A stretch of DNA of 64,000 nt from Blautia wexlerae DSM 19850. GTDB lineage: Bacteria; Bacillota; Clostridia; Lachnospirales; Lachnospiraceae. Shown piece after piece: positions 45,626-54,836 of this stretch. The notes under the pieces were generated by a model. It was not told the DNA's origin, did no database searches, and saw only the letters and a program-made list of their open reading frames with translations. The position numbers were made by a program, and so were the translations under genes. How positions within the stretch are numbered: the stretch's first letter is position 1; each line of letters opens with the position of its first letter. The stretch spans positions 311,501 through 375,500 of the forward strand of contig NZ_CP102267.1 of the NCBI RefSeq assembly GCF_025148125.1, written 5' to 3'.

Positions 45626-45654
45626 TTCACTAACAGATAAAAGTGTGTTATAAT
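45626..45654 (+). promoter_or_regulatory. Promoter of the glgC-glgD operon
   Basis: TTCACT (45626-45631) and TATAAT (45649-45654) with a 17-bp spacer. The rest of the 393-nt murC-glgC gap is AT-rich. It also holds a partial copy of the GTAACTGTTCA repeat end near 45669-45681 and ATAGTTAC near 45713; nothing else was recognised. Confidence 0.55.
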
Positions 45655-45741
45655 TAAATAATCATAACCTGTAACTGTTCAGTGCCTCGCGAAACAGCAG
45701 ACTGACGAATAGTTACCATAACTACAACAAGAGGTGATTGC

Positions 45742-47016
45742 ATGATTAAGAAAGAAATGATAGCTATGCTTCTGGCCGGCGGTCAGGGCAGCAGACTGGG
45801 TGTACTGACAGAAAAAGTAGCGAAACCTGCAGTTGCTTTTGGCGGGAAATATCGTATCATAGATTTTCCTTTAAGTAACTGTATTAATTCAGGCATTGAT
45901 ACAGTAGGTGTATTGACACAGTATCAGCCATTGCGACTTAATACACATATCGGAATTGGTATTCCATGGGATCTTGACAGAAACGAAGGTGGTGTAACAG
46001 TACTGCCGCCTTACGAGAAGAGTACCAGCAGTGAGTGGTACACAGGAACAGCCAATGCAATCTTCCAGAATATGGATTACATGGAACAGTATAATCCGGA
46101 TTATGTCCTGATCTTATCCGGTGACCATATCTATAAGATGGATTATGAAGTAATGCTTGATTTCCATAAAGCGAATAAAGCGGATGTGACGATTGCCTGT
46201 ATGCCGGTACCTATTGAGGAAGCAAGCCGTTTTGGTATCATGGTAACAGATGACATAGGACGCATTACGGAGTTTGAGGAGAAACCGGAGCATCCAAGCA
46301 GCAATCTGGCGTCCATGGGAATTTATATTTTCAGCTGGCCTGCTTTAAAGGAAGCACTGATGTCTCTGAAGGATCAGAACAGCTGTGATTTTGGCAAACA
46401 TGTTCTTCCATACTGCAAGGAGAAAGGTGAAAGACTTTTCGCCTACGAATACAATGGATACTGGAAGGATGTAGGAACACTGGGTTCTTATTGGGAGGCC
46501 AATATGGAACTGATCGATATTATTCCGGAATTTAATCTCTATGAAGAATTCTGGAAGATTTACACAAAGGGAGATATTATCCCGCCTCAGTATATTTCGG
46601 CAGATGCGGTTACAGACAGATGTCTGATCGGTGAGGGTGCAGAAATTTACGGGGAAATACATAATTCTGTGATCGGACCAAATGTTGTGATCGGAAAAGG
46701 CAGCGTGATCCGTGATTCCATTATCATGCGCAATTCTACCATTGGTGAGGGCGTACAGATGGATAAGGCTATTATTGCCGAGGATGTTACTATTGGAAAC
46801 AATGTTGTACTGGGATGTGGTGAGGAAGCACCGAATGTGCTGAAACCTGCAGTTTATGCATTTGGAATTGCTACGGTTGGTGAACGCAGCGTGATCCCGG
46901 ATAATGTAAGGATCGGAAAGAATACAGCAATCTCAGGTATAACTGTTCCTGAGGATTATCCTGATGGTGAGCTGGCCGGCGGACAGGTAATTACAGCAAA
47001 GGACGGTGACGAATAA
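45742..47016 (+). CDS. glgC: Glucose-1-phosphate adenylyltransferase, catalytic subunit
   Basis: Makes ADP-glucose for glycogen synthesis. The 424-residue protein has the nucleotidyltransferase N-terminus ([29 protein letters not shown], core GGQGSRL and [11 protein letters not shown]), the [10 protein letters not shown] metal site and a C-terminal left-handed beta-helix of hexapeptide repeats (IIRNS-type). Strong AGAGGTGATT precedes the start. It overlaps glgD at TAATG. Confidence 0.96.
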   Translation: MIKKEMIAMLLAGGQGSRLGVLTEKVAKPAVAFGGKYRIIDFPLSNCINSGIDTVGVLTQYQPLRLNTHIGIGIPWDLDRNEGGVTVLPPYEKSTSSEWYTGTANAIFQNMDYMEQYNPDYVLILSGDHIYKMDYEVMLDFHKANKADVTIACMPVPIEEASRFGIMVTDDIGRITEFEEKPEHPSSNLASMGIYIFSWPALKEALMSLKDQNSCDFGKHVLPYCKEKGERLFAYEYNGYWKDVGTLGSYWEANMELIDIIPEFNLYEEFWKIYTKGDIIPPQYISADAVTDRCLIGEGAEIYGEIHNSVIGPNVVIGKGSVIRDSIIMRNSTIGEGVQMDKAIIAEDVTIGNNVVLGCGEEAPNVLKPAVYAFGIATVGERSVIPDNVRIGKNTAISGITVPEDYPDGELAGGQVITAKDGDE

Positions 47017-48134
47017 TGAGAGCGATAGGTATTATTTTGGCTGGCGGTAATAATAACCGCATGAGAGAATTATCAAATAAGAGGGCAATCGCAGCAATGC
47101 CGATTGCCGGAAGCTACAGAAGTATCGACTTCGCACTGAGCAACATGGCGAGTTCTCATATTCAGAGAGTTGCTGTTCTGACACAGTACAATGCCCGTTC
47201 TCTGAATGAACATTTAAGCTCTTCCAAATGGTGGGATTTCGGAAGAAAACAGGGTGGTCTCTTTGTATTTACACCTACGATCACAAAAGAGAACAGTCTG
47301 TGGTATCAGGGAACAGCAGATGCTATTTATCAGAATCTGGAATTCCTTAAAAGCAGTCATGAACCATATGTAGTGATCGCATCCGGCGACTGCGTTTATA
47401 AGATGGATTACAACAAGGTTCTTGAATATCATATTGCGAAACGTGCAGATGTTACGGTAGTATGCACTACCTGCGATAATCCCAGTGAGATTGAGAGATT
47501 TGGTGTTCTCCGTATGAATGAGGACTGCAGGATTGAGGAATTTGAAGAGAAGCCAATGGTTTCTTCTTATAATACAATTTCAACAGGTATCTATGTTATC
47601 CGAAGAAGACAGCTGATCGAGCTGATCGAGAGAGCTGCGCTGGAAGGCAGACATGATTTTGTAAAGGATATTCTGATCCGCTACAAGAATCTTAAGAGAA
47701 TCTATGGATATAAGATTGACACATACTGGAGCAATATCTCCACAGCAGAAGCATATTATAAGACAAATATGGATTTCCTGAAACCGGAGATCAGAAACTA
47801 TTTCTTCAAACAGGAACCGACAATTAAGACAAAGATTGATGATCTGCCTCCTGCAAAATACAATCCGGGAGCACAGGTGAAGAACAGCCTGGTTGCCAGC
47901 GGATGTATTATCAATGGTACGGTGGAGAATTCCGTTCTTTTTAAAGACGTATTTGTAGGAAATAACTGCGTGATCAAGAACTCTGTGATTTTAAACAATG
48001 TATATCTGGGAGATAATACTCATATTGAGAACTGCATTGTTGAAAGCCGGGATACTATTCGTGCAAATTCGTATTACTGCGGCGACGGTGAAGTGAAGAT
48101 CGTCGTGGAGAAAAATGACAGATATATACTGTAA
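47016..48134 (+). CDS. glgD: GlgD, regulatory subunit of glucose-1-phosphate adenylyltransferase
   Basis: A 372-residue paralogue of GlgC with the same two-domain layout, but with catalytic motifs altered (GGNNNRMRELSNKRAIAAMP in place of GGQGSRL, and ASGDCVYKMDY). In Firmicutes GlgD modulates GlgC in a heteromer. Its start overlaps the glgC stop. No glgA, glgB or glgP is nearby, so the rest of glycogen metabolism must be encoded elsewhere. Confidence 0.93.
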   Translation: MRAIGIILAGGNNNRMRELSNKRAIAAMPIAGSYRSIDFALSNMASSHIQRVAVLTQYNARSLNEHLSSSKWWDFGRKQGGLFVFTPTITKENSLWYQGTADAIYQNLEFLKSSHEPYVVIASGDCVYKMDYNKVLEYHIAKRADVTVVCTTCDNPSEIERFGVLRMNEDCRIEEFEEKPMVSSYNTISTGIYVIRRRQLIELIERAALEGRHDFVKDILIRYKNLKRIYGYKIDTYWSNISTAEAYYKTNMDFLKPEIRNYFFKQEPTIKTKIDDLPPAKYNPGAQVKNSLVASGCIINGTVENSVLFKDVFVGNNCVIKNSVILNNVYLGDNTHIENCIVESRDTIRANSYYCGDGEVKIVVEKNDRYIL

Positions 48135-48183
48135 ATAAAACAGCCGGATAGATTCGGTAAATCGAAAGGAGTAAATTTGTATC

Positions 48184-48471
48184 ATGAATATTACTGACGT
48201 GCGTGTGAGGAAGGTAGCAAAAGAAGGAAAGATGAAAGCGGTTGTTTCCATAACGATCGATGATGAATTTGTAGTACATGATATCAAGGTGATTGAAGGA
48301 GAAAAAGGGTTATTTATCGCTATGCCAAGCCGTAAGGCAACAGACGGAGAATATCGTGATATTGCACATCCGATCAATTCTGCAACACGTGACAGGATCC
48401 AGACGATCATTCTGGACAAGTTCCAGGAAGTTATGGATGCGGAACCGGAAGAAGCTGCAGCTGCGGAATAA
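48184..48471 (+). CDS. spoVG: Septation regulator SpoVG
   Basis: A 95-residue protein beginning [11 protein letters not shown] with the family core FIAMPSRK and a C-terminal acidic Ala/Glu tail. SpoVG is a small nucleic acid-binding regulator linked to asymmetric septation in spore formers, and to capsule and virulence genes elsewhere. AAAGGAG upstream. It sits 49 nt after glgD and ends at an intrinsic terminator, so it may be read with the glg genes. Confidence 0.95.
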   Translation: MNITDVRVRKVAKEGKMKAVVSITIDDEFVVHDIKVIEGEKGLFIAMPSRKATDGEYRDIAHPINSATRDRIQTIILDKFQEVMDAEPEEAAAAE

Positions 48472-48504
48472 CCGGTGAATAAAGAACTGTAAACAGATAA
48501 GAAG

Positions 48505-48545
48505 CACAGGCACTGTCTCTGAAAAAGGGGCAGTGCCTGTTTTTG
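48505..48545 (+). terminator. Intrinsic terminator after spoVG
   Basis: ACAGGCACTG (48506-48515) pairs with CAGTGCCTGT (48531-48540), and a T run follows. Confidence 0.85.
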
Positions 48546-48602
48546 CTGAACATTAGTGAAGATAAAATGTTACATAATTATTACATAAATTAATAAAAAG
48601 TG

Positions 48603-48630
48603 TTGATTTTTTTACGAAATATGATATACT
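48603..48630 (+). promoter_or_regulatory. Promoter of the 3D-domain gene
   Basis: TTGATT (48603-48608) and TATACT (48625-48630) with a 16-bp spacer, about 35 nt before the start codon at 48664. Confidence 0.55.
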
Positions 48631-48663
48631 GGGTTTCAGATTAACGAGAAAGGTGATTAATTT

Positions 48664-49986
48664 ATGAAGAAAAAAGTTTTTTCATTACTGCTGGCCGGAA
48701 TGCTTACTTTTTCCATGGGAACAACTGCATATGCAACAGAAGATGCGATTGCTGATATGCAGGCTCAGAAACAGCAGGCAGAAGCCGGACTTGCCCAGAC
48801 ACAGGCGAATATTGACAGCCTTCAGAGCAAGAAGCAGGAGCTGGAGAACTATCTGTCTGATTTGAATACACAGTATGAAGACCTGACTAATGCAATTTCT
48901 GAACTCAGCATACAGGCCGGAGAGAAAGAGAATGAGCTGAAACAGCTTCACACAGAATTAAAGAAAGCCAAGAAGGCATTAAATAAACAATATGATGATA
49001 TGAAGCTCCGCATCCAGTATATGTATGAGAATGGCGGTACATCTGCATTAGAGACTTTGCTGTCATCTAAGGATCTTTCTGAGTTCCTCAACAATGCAGA
49101 GAGTGTTGCGAAGATTTCCCAGTATGACAGGACTATGCTGGAGAAATGCGAGAACCTTCAGAACACTATCAAAGATCAGGAAACAACTGCTGAGGAAGAG
49201 AAGGCTGCTATTGATCAGCTTCTTGAAGAGAGAGCGGCCAAACAGCAGGAGGTTCAGAATCTTGCAGCAAGCACAAGTGATAACATATCTTCCTATGTAA
49301 GCCAGATCAGCGCAAGCCAGGAAGAAGCAGCAGCACTGACTGCAGAAATCAACAATGCAGATAACAGCATTGCTCAGCTTGTGCAGCAGGCAGAAGAGGA
49401 AAAAGCAGCCAGAGAGGCAGCGCAGGCACAGGCCGAAGCAGAGGCGGCAGCGGCACAGGAACAGGATGCAGAAGAGAGTTCTGATGATTATGAAGAAGAT
49501 ACAGATTCCTATGAGGAAGACTCTTCGGACAGTCAGGATTCTTCGGAGACTGAAGGATCTGAGGATACTTCTGAAGATTCAGGGGATTCTGATGATGAAG
49601 ATACATACGAAGAGAACGATGCAGATTTCTATGAGGGAGACTCTGACAGCAATGAATCAGAAGATACATCTGACAGCCAGGCATCCTCAGACAGTTCTTC
49701 CGGTCAGGGAAAATACCTTGGCAACTTTACACTGACTGCATATTGCAACTGTGCACAGTGCTGCGGTACAGCAGGTAACCTGACAGCCAGCGGAACAGTT
49801 CCGACAGCAGGACGTACTGTAGCTATGGCGGGAGTACCCTTTGGAACACAGCTTCTGATCAACGGAAATGTATACACAGTAGAGGATCTGGGAACACCTT
49901 ATGGACATGTTGATATTTATTGTGACAGCCATTCAGAAGCATTAAGCTTCGGACTTCAGTCTGCTGAGGTTTATCAGTTGAACTGA
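48664..49986 (+). CDS. Secreted coiled-coil protein with C-terminal 3D domain (wall hydrolase type)
   Basis: A 440-residue exported protein. It has a signal peptide (1-25, ending AYATEDA) and a long PcsB-like coiled coil (about 26-250). A very acidic Ser/Asp/Glu-rich linker (about 265-345) follows, then a C-terminal 3D domain (about 350-440). The latter shows LTAYC, ASGTVPTAGRTVA and the Asp residues in VEDLGTPYGHVDIYCDSH. 3D domains have an MltA-like fold and are found in lytic transglycosylases and resuscitation factors. Own promoter and terminator. Confidence 0.85.
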   Translation: MKKKVFSLLLAGMLTFSMGTTAYATEDAIADMQAQKQQAEAGLAQTQANIDSLQSKKQELENYLSDLNTQYEDLTNAISELSIQAGEKENELKQLHTELKKAKKALNKQYDDMKLRIQYMYENGGTSALETLLSSKDLSEFLNNAESVAKISQYDRTMLEKCENLQNTIKDQETTAEEEKAAIDQLLEERAAKQQEVQNLAASTSDNISSYVSQISASQEEAAALTAEINNADNSIAQLVQQAEEEKAAREAAQAQAEAEAAAAQEQDAEESSDDYEEDTDSYEEDSSDSQDSSETEGSEDTSEDSGDSDDEDTYEENDADFYEGDSDSNESEDTSDSQASSDSSSGQGKYLGNFTLTAYCNCAQCCGTAGNLTASGTVPTAGRTVAMAGVPFGTQLLINGNVYTVEDLGTPYGHVDIYCDSHSEALSFGLQSAEVYQLN

Positions 49987-50007
49987 TAACAAAACAATAA
50001 TGTGATT

Positions 50008-50038
50008 AAGAACTCTGGTAAAACAGGGTTCTTTTTTT
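50008..50038 (+). terminator. Intrinsic terminator after the 3D-domain gene
   Basis: AAGAACTCTG (50008-50017) pairs with CAGGGTTCTT (50024-50033), with two internal wobble or mismatch positions, followed by a run of T to 50038. Confidence 0.8.
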
Positions 50039-50157
50039 CGGATTTTTGCCCGGATTGCTATAACATAGGTGGTTTAACTTGAGGATTCAGATGCCTGATG
50101 ATAAAATGATATATCAGATTTATATACGGTAAAATATAATTGGAATGGAGATAAACA

Positions 50158-50853
50158 ATGAGAATCTGTGGCTTTAATAAAACGACATTGCTGGACTATC
50201 CGGGAAAGGTAGCCAGTACTATATTTCTGGGTGGATGCAATTTCCGCTGTCCGTTCTGTCAGAATGGTATATTGGTTGTGGCTCCCGGAGAACAGCCGGA
50301 TTACAGTCAGGAGGAACTTTTGACTTTTTTGAAAAAAAGAAAGGGGATTCTGGACGGGGTCTGCATTTCAGGAGGGGAACCTACACTGTCAGATGGTCTG
50401 GAGGAATTTCTGGGAAAAATCAAAGAGCTGGGCTATGCTGTTAAACTGGACACCAATGGCTCACGTCCGAAGATTGTAAAACATCTGGCAGAAGCCGGAC
50501 TGATCGATAAAGTAGCTATGGATATCAAAGCCTGTCCGGATAACTATGGAAATCTGACCGGAATAGAAAAGCCTGATATGGACAGTATTTTTGAGACAGC
50601 AGATTTTCTGCTGCATGGGAATCTGGACTATGAATTCAGAACAACAGTAGTACGGGAACTGCATACGCAGAAGGATTTTGAAGAAATCGCTGGGTGGCTG
50701 GCAGGAGCGAAAGAATATTATCTGCAGGCTTATAAGGACTCAGATGGAGTCCTCAGGCCTGGATATGGAAGCTATACTTTTGAAGAACTTCAGAATTTTC
50801 AGAAGATTCTTCAAAAGACGATTTTATCTGTGGGAATCCGGGGCATCGATTAA
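50158..50853 (+). CDS. nrdG: Anaerobic ribonucleotide reductase activating protein, NrdG2 type
   Basis: A 231-residue radical SAM enzyme that would install the glycyl radical in class III ribonucleotide reductase. The iron-sulfur motif GGCNFRCPFCQNG uses Cys27, Cys31 and Cys34; the SAM-binding SGGEPTL follows. It starts MRICGFNKTTLLDYPG, as in the NrdG2 group. The reductase gene nrdD is not adjacent. Its 3' end overlaps the convergent gene by 30 nt. Confidence 0.88.
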   Translation: MRICGFNKTTLLDYPGKVASTIFLGGCNFRCPFCQNGILVVAPGEQPDYSQEELLTFLKKRKGILDGVCISGGEPTLSDGLEEFLGKIKELGYAVKLDTNGSRPKIVKHLAEAGLIDKVAMDIKACPDNYGNLTGIEKPDMDSIFETADFLLHGNLDYEFRTTVVRELHTQKDFEEIAGWLAGAKEYYLQAYKDSDGVLRPGYGSYTFEELQNFQKILQKTILSVGIRGID

Positions 50854-51867
50854 ACGATACCAGTAACCGCCGCGCATTTTTGGAATCTCTATATAGCTGC
50901 TTTCTTTGAAGTAAGGAAAGCCAAACATATTTGCCATAAAGCGTTCCTGCTGATTATAAACGCCGGGAACGCCGAGGATATACTGTCCGTTATTTCTTTG
51001 TCCTAAAAGCAAATATCCGAAATTATAATGCCCATACTGGAGAAAACGGTTATTGCGCAGTGCACAGTAATGCCGCGGAAAATGCTTCAGGTCATCAAGG
51101 TGTATCTTCCATGCAGAAATCAGTTCGCCATCGGAGAAGGGGGAAAATTCGGCAGAGGTTTTTCTGTTTTCTGCATTTCTTTCCGGGACAGGATTGCCGG
51201 CATTTTCAGAACTATTGGAATCTTCAACAGTATTATCTGAGATATAGGATGACTCTGTTCCTGGCTTGTTATCAGATGTTCTCTGAGCCGGAATGTTGGC
51301 AGACGGTTCAATTGATAAAGAATCGTCAGGAACTTTTGTAAGCGAGGTATCTTCGGGTTTTTCTGAAATATCTTCAAGTTCTTCGGGCATTTCCTGTAAT
51401 ACCATATCTGCCGGAACTTCGGGTTTCTGTGAAGTGATTTTCGCAGATTCAGGAATATCTGCGTCAGGCATAGCTTTTATTTCATGGAAATTCTCCGGAC
51501 GTATAGGCTGATCGTCCCATTCAGTACCAAAGAATCCGCCGGTATCTGAAGTAATGATCATTCCGCCCAACTTACCCATTGCAACGCCGGAGTCATTCAT
51601 ATCTGTTGCATCTGTTATGATCAGGCATTCTACAGTTTCTTTTTCTGTCTCGCAGGTATCCAGAAGAATTCCGTTGATCAGGCCATCCTTTCGTGTAAAT
51701 CCATAAATATTGCATTTTACATTTTCAGGCAGCCCCGGACAATGCAGATGAATCTCAACAGAACATTGCTGATCTTTTACTTCAACTTTAATAAATCCGC
51801 AATTGCTGCCTTTCTTTCCGCTTTCATAGTCATATACATATGCGATAAAACGCCGATATCCAGCCAA
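50824..51867 (-). CDS. DUF6128-like Lachnospiraceae protein
   Basis: A 347-residue protein of unknown function in three parts. The N-terminal beta-rich domain (1-125) begins MAGYRRFIAYVYDY. A low-complexity Pro/Glu/Ser linker covers about 125-235. The C-terminal domain (about 245-347) contains PRHYCALRNNRFLQYGHYNFGYLLLG and VPGVYNQQERFMANMFGFP, of which HYNFGYLLLG and VPGVY are the key parts. I recall this C-terminal pattern as DUF6128. It has no signal peptide and may be a coat-like or envelope-linked cytoplasmic protein. Confidence 0.65.
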   Translation of the reverse strand: MAGYRRFIAYVYDYESGKKGSNCGFIKVEVKDQQCSVEIHLHCPGLPENVKCNIYGFTRKDGLINGILLDTCETEKETVECLIITDATDMNDSGVAMGKLGGMIITSDTGGFFGTEWDDQPIRPENFHEIKAMPDADIPESAKITSQKPEVPADMVLQEMPEELEDISEKPEDTSLTKVPDDSLSIEPSANIPAQRTSDNKPGTESSYISDNTVEDSNSSENAGNPVPERNAENRKTSAEFSPFSDGELISAWKIHLDDLKHFPRHYCALRNNRFLQYGHYNFGYLLLGQRNNGQYILGVPGVYNQQERFMANMFGFPYFKESSYIEIPKMRGGYWYRLIDAPDSHR

Positions 51868-51956
51868 AATCCTTCCTCCGTAAAACCAGATTCAATAATG
51901 TATATGACCATCAGAAGAAAATATTCGAAAAAATTAAAAAAATTTGAAAAAATCTA

Positions 51957-51985
51957 TTGACAAACTGCGATTTTATTAATATAAT
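51957..51985 (+). promoter_or_regulatory. Consensus promoter of tRNA-Pro
   Basis: Perfect TTGACA (51957-51962) and TATAAT (51980-51985) with a 17-bp spacer, 14 nt before the mature tRNA 5' end. Confidence 0.85.
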
Positions 51986-51999
51986 AGCACTTGCATTGA

Positions 52000-52073
52000 C
52001 GAAGCGTGGCTCAGTTTGGTAGAGCGCTGCGTTCGGGACGCAGAGGTCGTGGGTTCGAATCCCGTCGCTTCGA
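52000..52073 (+). tRNA. tRNA-Pro(CGG)
   Basis: Full cloverleaf: acceptor stem CGAAGCG/CGCTTCG, D arm GCTC...GAGC, anticodon stem CTGCG/CGCAG with loop TTCGGGA giving anticodon CGG, and T arm GTGGG-TTCGAAT-CCCGT. CCA is not encoded. A consensus promoter stands directly upstream. The tadA gene, whose product acts on a different tRNA, follows and may be cotranscribed. Confidence 0.96.
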
Positions 52074-52162
52074 CTACGCATAGGAAGTCTGAAACCAATT
52101 GGTTTTCAGGCTTTCTTTTTGCTATTCTGGTAGTGATGCAACAGCAGAAAGGAAAAGAAAAG

Positions 52163-52678
52163 TTGACAGATCAGGAACGTTTTATGAAAGAAGCTATCCG
52201 TCAGGCGAAGAAGGCAGAAGCTCTGGAAGAAGTGCCAATCGGCTGTGTGATCGTGCATGAGGGTAAGATCATCGCACGTGGATATAACAGAAGAAACACA
52301 GATAAAAATACACTCTCCCATGCAGAACTGAATGCAATCCGCAAAGCCAGTAAAAAACTTGGTGACTGGAGACTGGAGGGATGCACTATGTATGTGACGC
52401 TGGAACCATGTCAGATGTGTTCCGGGGCACTTGTCCAGTCCAGAATAGATGAAGTAGTGATCGGCTGTATGAATGCCAAAGCGGGCTGCGCAGGTTCTGT
52501 GATGAATCTTTTACAGGTGGATGGATTTAATCATCAGGTAAAGATTACACAGGGAGTTCTGGAAGAGGAATGTTCTTCTATGTTATCTGAGTTTTTCAGA
52601 AAGCTTCGTGAGAAAAAGAAGCAGGAAAAGGCAGCCCTTAAAGCTGCACAGGAAAATCCGGAGGGAGAACCGGAATAA
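52163..52678 (+). CDS. tadA: tRNA-specific adenosine deaminase
   Basis: Converts A34 to inosine in tRNA-Arg(ACG). The zinc site is HAEL (with the catalytic Glu) and PCQMCSGAL. The start is most likely TTG 52163, giving MTDQERFMKEAIRQAKKA, with AAAGGA 9 nt upstream; an in-frame ATG at 52136 lacks a ribosome-binding site. About 171 residues with a Lys/Glu-rich C-terminal tail. Despite the name it has nothing to do with the pilus ATPase at 11591. Confidence 0.93.
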   Translation: MTDQERFMKEAIRQAKKAEALEEVPIGCVIVHEGKIIARGYNRRNTDKNTLSHAELNAIRKASKKLGDWRLEGCTMYVTLEPCQMCSGALVQSRIDEVVIGCMNAKAGCAGSVMNLLQVDGFNHQVKITQGVLEEECSSMLSEFFRKLREKKKQEKAALKAAQENPEGEPE

Positions 52679-52786
52679 TAAAAGTAAAAGACAGACAAAA
52701 ACAGGAAGAATCTTAAAGGCAATAAGAGTAATAAAAATAACAGAAGTAATGTTACAGGCAGAAATAAAAAGAGGCGAATAAAAAGA

Positions 52787-54154
52787 ATGAAAAAAGATAC
52801 AACAAACGACATGACCGTCGGCAGTCCGGTGAGTCTGATAATAAAATTTATGATTCCAATGTGCCTGGGAAATCTTTTTCAGCAGTTTTATAATATTGCA
52901 GATTCCATTGTTGCCGGAAAATTTATCGGAGTAAATGCCCTTGCAGCTATCGGAAGCACCGGTTCACTGATGTTTTTTGTGACCGGCTGGCTGAATGGAC
53001 TCAGCAGTGGATTTGCGATTATCGTAGCCCAGATGTTCGGAGCGAAAAAATTTGACAGGATGCGCCATTATGTTGCCATGTCCATTTACCTTATGGCTGC
53101 ATTTTCCATTGTCATGACCATAGGATTCAGTCTTGCGAACAAACCAATCCTGCATCTGATGAATTCGCCGGAAGAGGTATTTGGTGATGTAACTGCATAT
53201 ATGGGAATTATTTATGCAGGCCTTATTATCACAGGTGCATATAATGCACTTGCGGCTTTCCTGCGTGCGCTGGGTGACTCCAAGTCGCCATTGTATTTCC
53301 TGATCATTTCGGCTGTGATCAATGTTATTCTGGATGTAGTTTTTATTGTAGTCTTTGGAATGGGTGTAGAAGGATGCGGATATGCCACAGTGATCGCACA
53401 GGGAATTTCGGCAGTGTGCTGCCTGATTTATATTGTAAAAAGATTTCCGATCCTTCATCTGGAACGGAAGGATTTTGAGATATGCTGGGACAGTTTCGGC
53501 AGACTTCTGAAGCTTGGAATTCCTATGGGACTGCAGTTTTCGATTACAGCAATCGGAACCATTATTGTACAGGGCGCGGTCAATATTTACGGACCTGTAC
53601 ATATGGCCGGATTCTCTGCTGCCGGTAAGATCCAGAATATTTTTGCCACAGTATTTACAGCCTTCGGTGCAACCATAGCAACCTATGTAGGTCAGAACAG
53701 GGGCGCAGGAAAAATGGATCGTGTGAAACAGGGAGTCCGTTACACGCAGATGATGGTCCTGGGATGGAGCGTTTTTGTTATGTTCCTGATGTTTTTCTTC
53801 GGAAAATATCTGACATATCTTTTCGTAGATCCATCGGAACAGGACGTAGTAAATGTGTCTGTTACTTATTTCCGGACAGTATTCTGGGCATATCCGTTTC
53901 TCGGAAGTATTTTCCTCTATCGAAATACTCTGCAGGGAATGGGATATGGACTTGTACCAATGCTTGGCGGGGTATTTGAACTGGTGGCGAGAACCGGAAT
54001 TGTCGTATTGATTGCGGGACATACTTCCTTTGCCGGTGTCTGTATGGCTGACCCGACCGCATGGATCGCCGCACTGATCCCACTGATTCCTTATTATTTT
54101 CATGTGATGAAGAAATATAAGAACAAAAGTCAGGTACAGGCAGTGGAGGATTAA
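52787..54154 (+). CDS. MATE family efflux transporter
   Basis: A 455-residue inner membrane protein with 12 predicted helices in two homologous halves. Family patterns include PMCLGNLFQQFYNIADSIVAGKFIG (core NLFQQFYNIADS) near the start and its repeat around GLQFSITAIGTIIVQGAVN. MATE proteins export drugs or metabolites by Na+ or H+ antiport; the substrate is unknown. The upstream gap (52679-52786) is purine-rich with no clear promoter, so it may be read from the tRNA-tadA unit. Confidence 0.92.
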   Translation: MKKDTTNDMTVGSPVSLIIKFMIPMCLGNLFQQFYNIADSIVAGKFIGVNALAAIGSTGSLMFFVTGWLNGLSSGFAIIVAQMFGAKKFDRMRHYVAMSIYLMAAFSIVMTIGFSLANKPILHLMNSPEEVFGDVTAYMGIIYAGLIITGAYNALAAFLRALGDSKSPLYFLIISAVINVILDVVFIVVFGMGVEGCGYATVIAQGISAVCCLIYIVKRFPILHLERKDFEICWDSFGRLLKLGIPMGLQFSITAIGTIIVQGAVNIYGPVHMAGFSAAGKIQNIFATVFTAFGATIATYVGQNRGAGKMDRVKQGVRYTQMMVLGWSVFVMFLMFFFGKYLTYLFVDPSEQDVVNVSVTYFRTVFWAYPFLGSIFLYRNTLQGMGYGLVPMLGGVFELVARTGIVVLIAGHTSFAGVCMADPTAWIAALIPLIPYYFHVMKKYKNKSQVQAVED

Positions 54155-54209
54155 TTATTTTTTCCAACCTTTGTTAATATATGGACTTTTTGCAAATTAC
54201 AAAAATAAG

Positions 54210-54257
54210 AAAAGCATTCAGGAAATTATCAACAGATAAAATTCTGAATGCTTTTTT
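54210..54257. terminator. Terminator between the MATE gene and SRP RNA
   Basis: AAAAGCATTCAG (54210-54221) pairs with CTGAATGCTTTT (54244-54255), followed by further T. The A run on the left lets it also end the leftward SRP RNA transcript. Confidence 0.8.
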
Positions 54258-54286
54258 ATATGATGACCTGCATCATGAATATTCTT

Positions 54287-54548
54287 TTTTGCGCGCCGCA
54301 CTTCGGAATGGTCCCACAGACGTTACCTCTACAGTTAACTCAGCCCAGGCACCCTTACGGCACACAAGAGCTTCTGCTTAGTGCTGCTACATTCCTGTCC
54401 TGACACGGTTCACAGATTCCTGTTGCGTAAGACCCAAACGTCAACGCCACTTATAGAGGGCAGCTCCACAGGATACAAGCCTCGGATTGGCATCACCCCT
54501 GCTGTAGCGGATTGCAGGTACAGGGCACCGCTATCTCCCCGGCTGCGC
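54287..54548 (-). ncRNA. ffs: Signal recognition particle RNA, large bacterial type
   Basis: About 262 nt, read leftwards. The S-domain core GTCAGGACAGGAATGTAGCAGC matches the conserved GUCAGG-GGAA-AGCAGC tip (key parts GTCAGG and GTAGCAGC). The Alu-type half (TGACGTTTGGGTC, GCCTGGGC, AACTG) matches Bacillus subtilis scRNA from memory. A perfect promoter lies upstream. Short open frames on the opposite strand here are not genes. Confidence 0.93.
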
Positions 54549-54555
54549 ATTTCTG

Positions 54556-54584
54556 ATTATATAGGCAGGAGGCTGTTTTGTCAA
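54556..54584 (-). promoter_or_regulatory. Consensus promoter of SRP RNA
   Basis: On the minus strand perfect TTGACA (complement of 54579-54584) and TATAAT (complement of 54556-54561) with a 17-bp spacer; transcription would start near 54548. Confidence 0.88.
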
Positions 54585-54615
54585 TAGTGAATCATTATAG
54601 TAAAACTTATTACTG

Positions 54616-54677
54616 GGAACGGAGTGAACAGTAACAAACGGAGTGAACAGTAACGAACGTAGTGCGTGAATAGTAAC
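54616..54677 (+). repeat. Tandem copies of the GGAGTGAACAGTAAC repeat end
   Basis: Three head-to-tail units of about 19-23 nt, each ending in ACAGTAAC or ATAGTAAC, match the right end of the 143-bp element. They lie just upstream of the SRP RNA promoter, and the 54678-54836 stretch after them holds only the ribosome-binding site of the next gene. Confidence 0.75.
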
Positions 54678-54836
54678 TAAAACTTTTCTAACACTATTGT
54701 ATGAAAACGATAAATATTATATAATAAACAGAAATAAACTATCTTTATTCTGGAAATGGATATGCCAGAGTACACAACATGTCTTGTATGTATGGATATG
54801 GATAATTCTTAAAACACAGAAATGGAGGATACTATC

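Noticed and set aside
52964-54103. 379-codon minus-strand frame opposite the MATE gene
   Set aside because: Composition is rich in His, Arg and Cys as expected of a reverse-frame shadow; the sense gene is a clear transporter.
54181-54587. Two short plus-strand reading frames of 66-68 codons
   Set aside because: They lie antisense to the SRP RNA, whose core motifs and promoter are clear, and they show no protein-like pattern.
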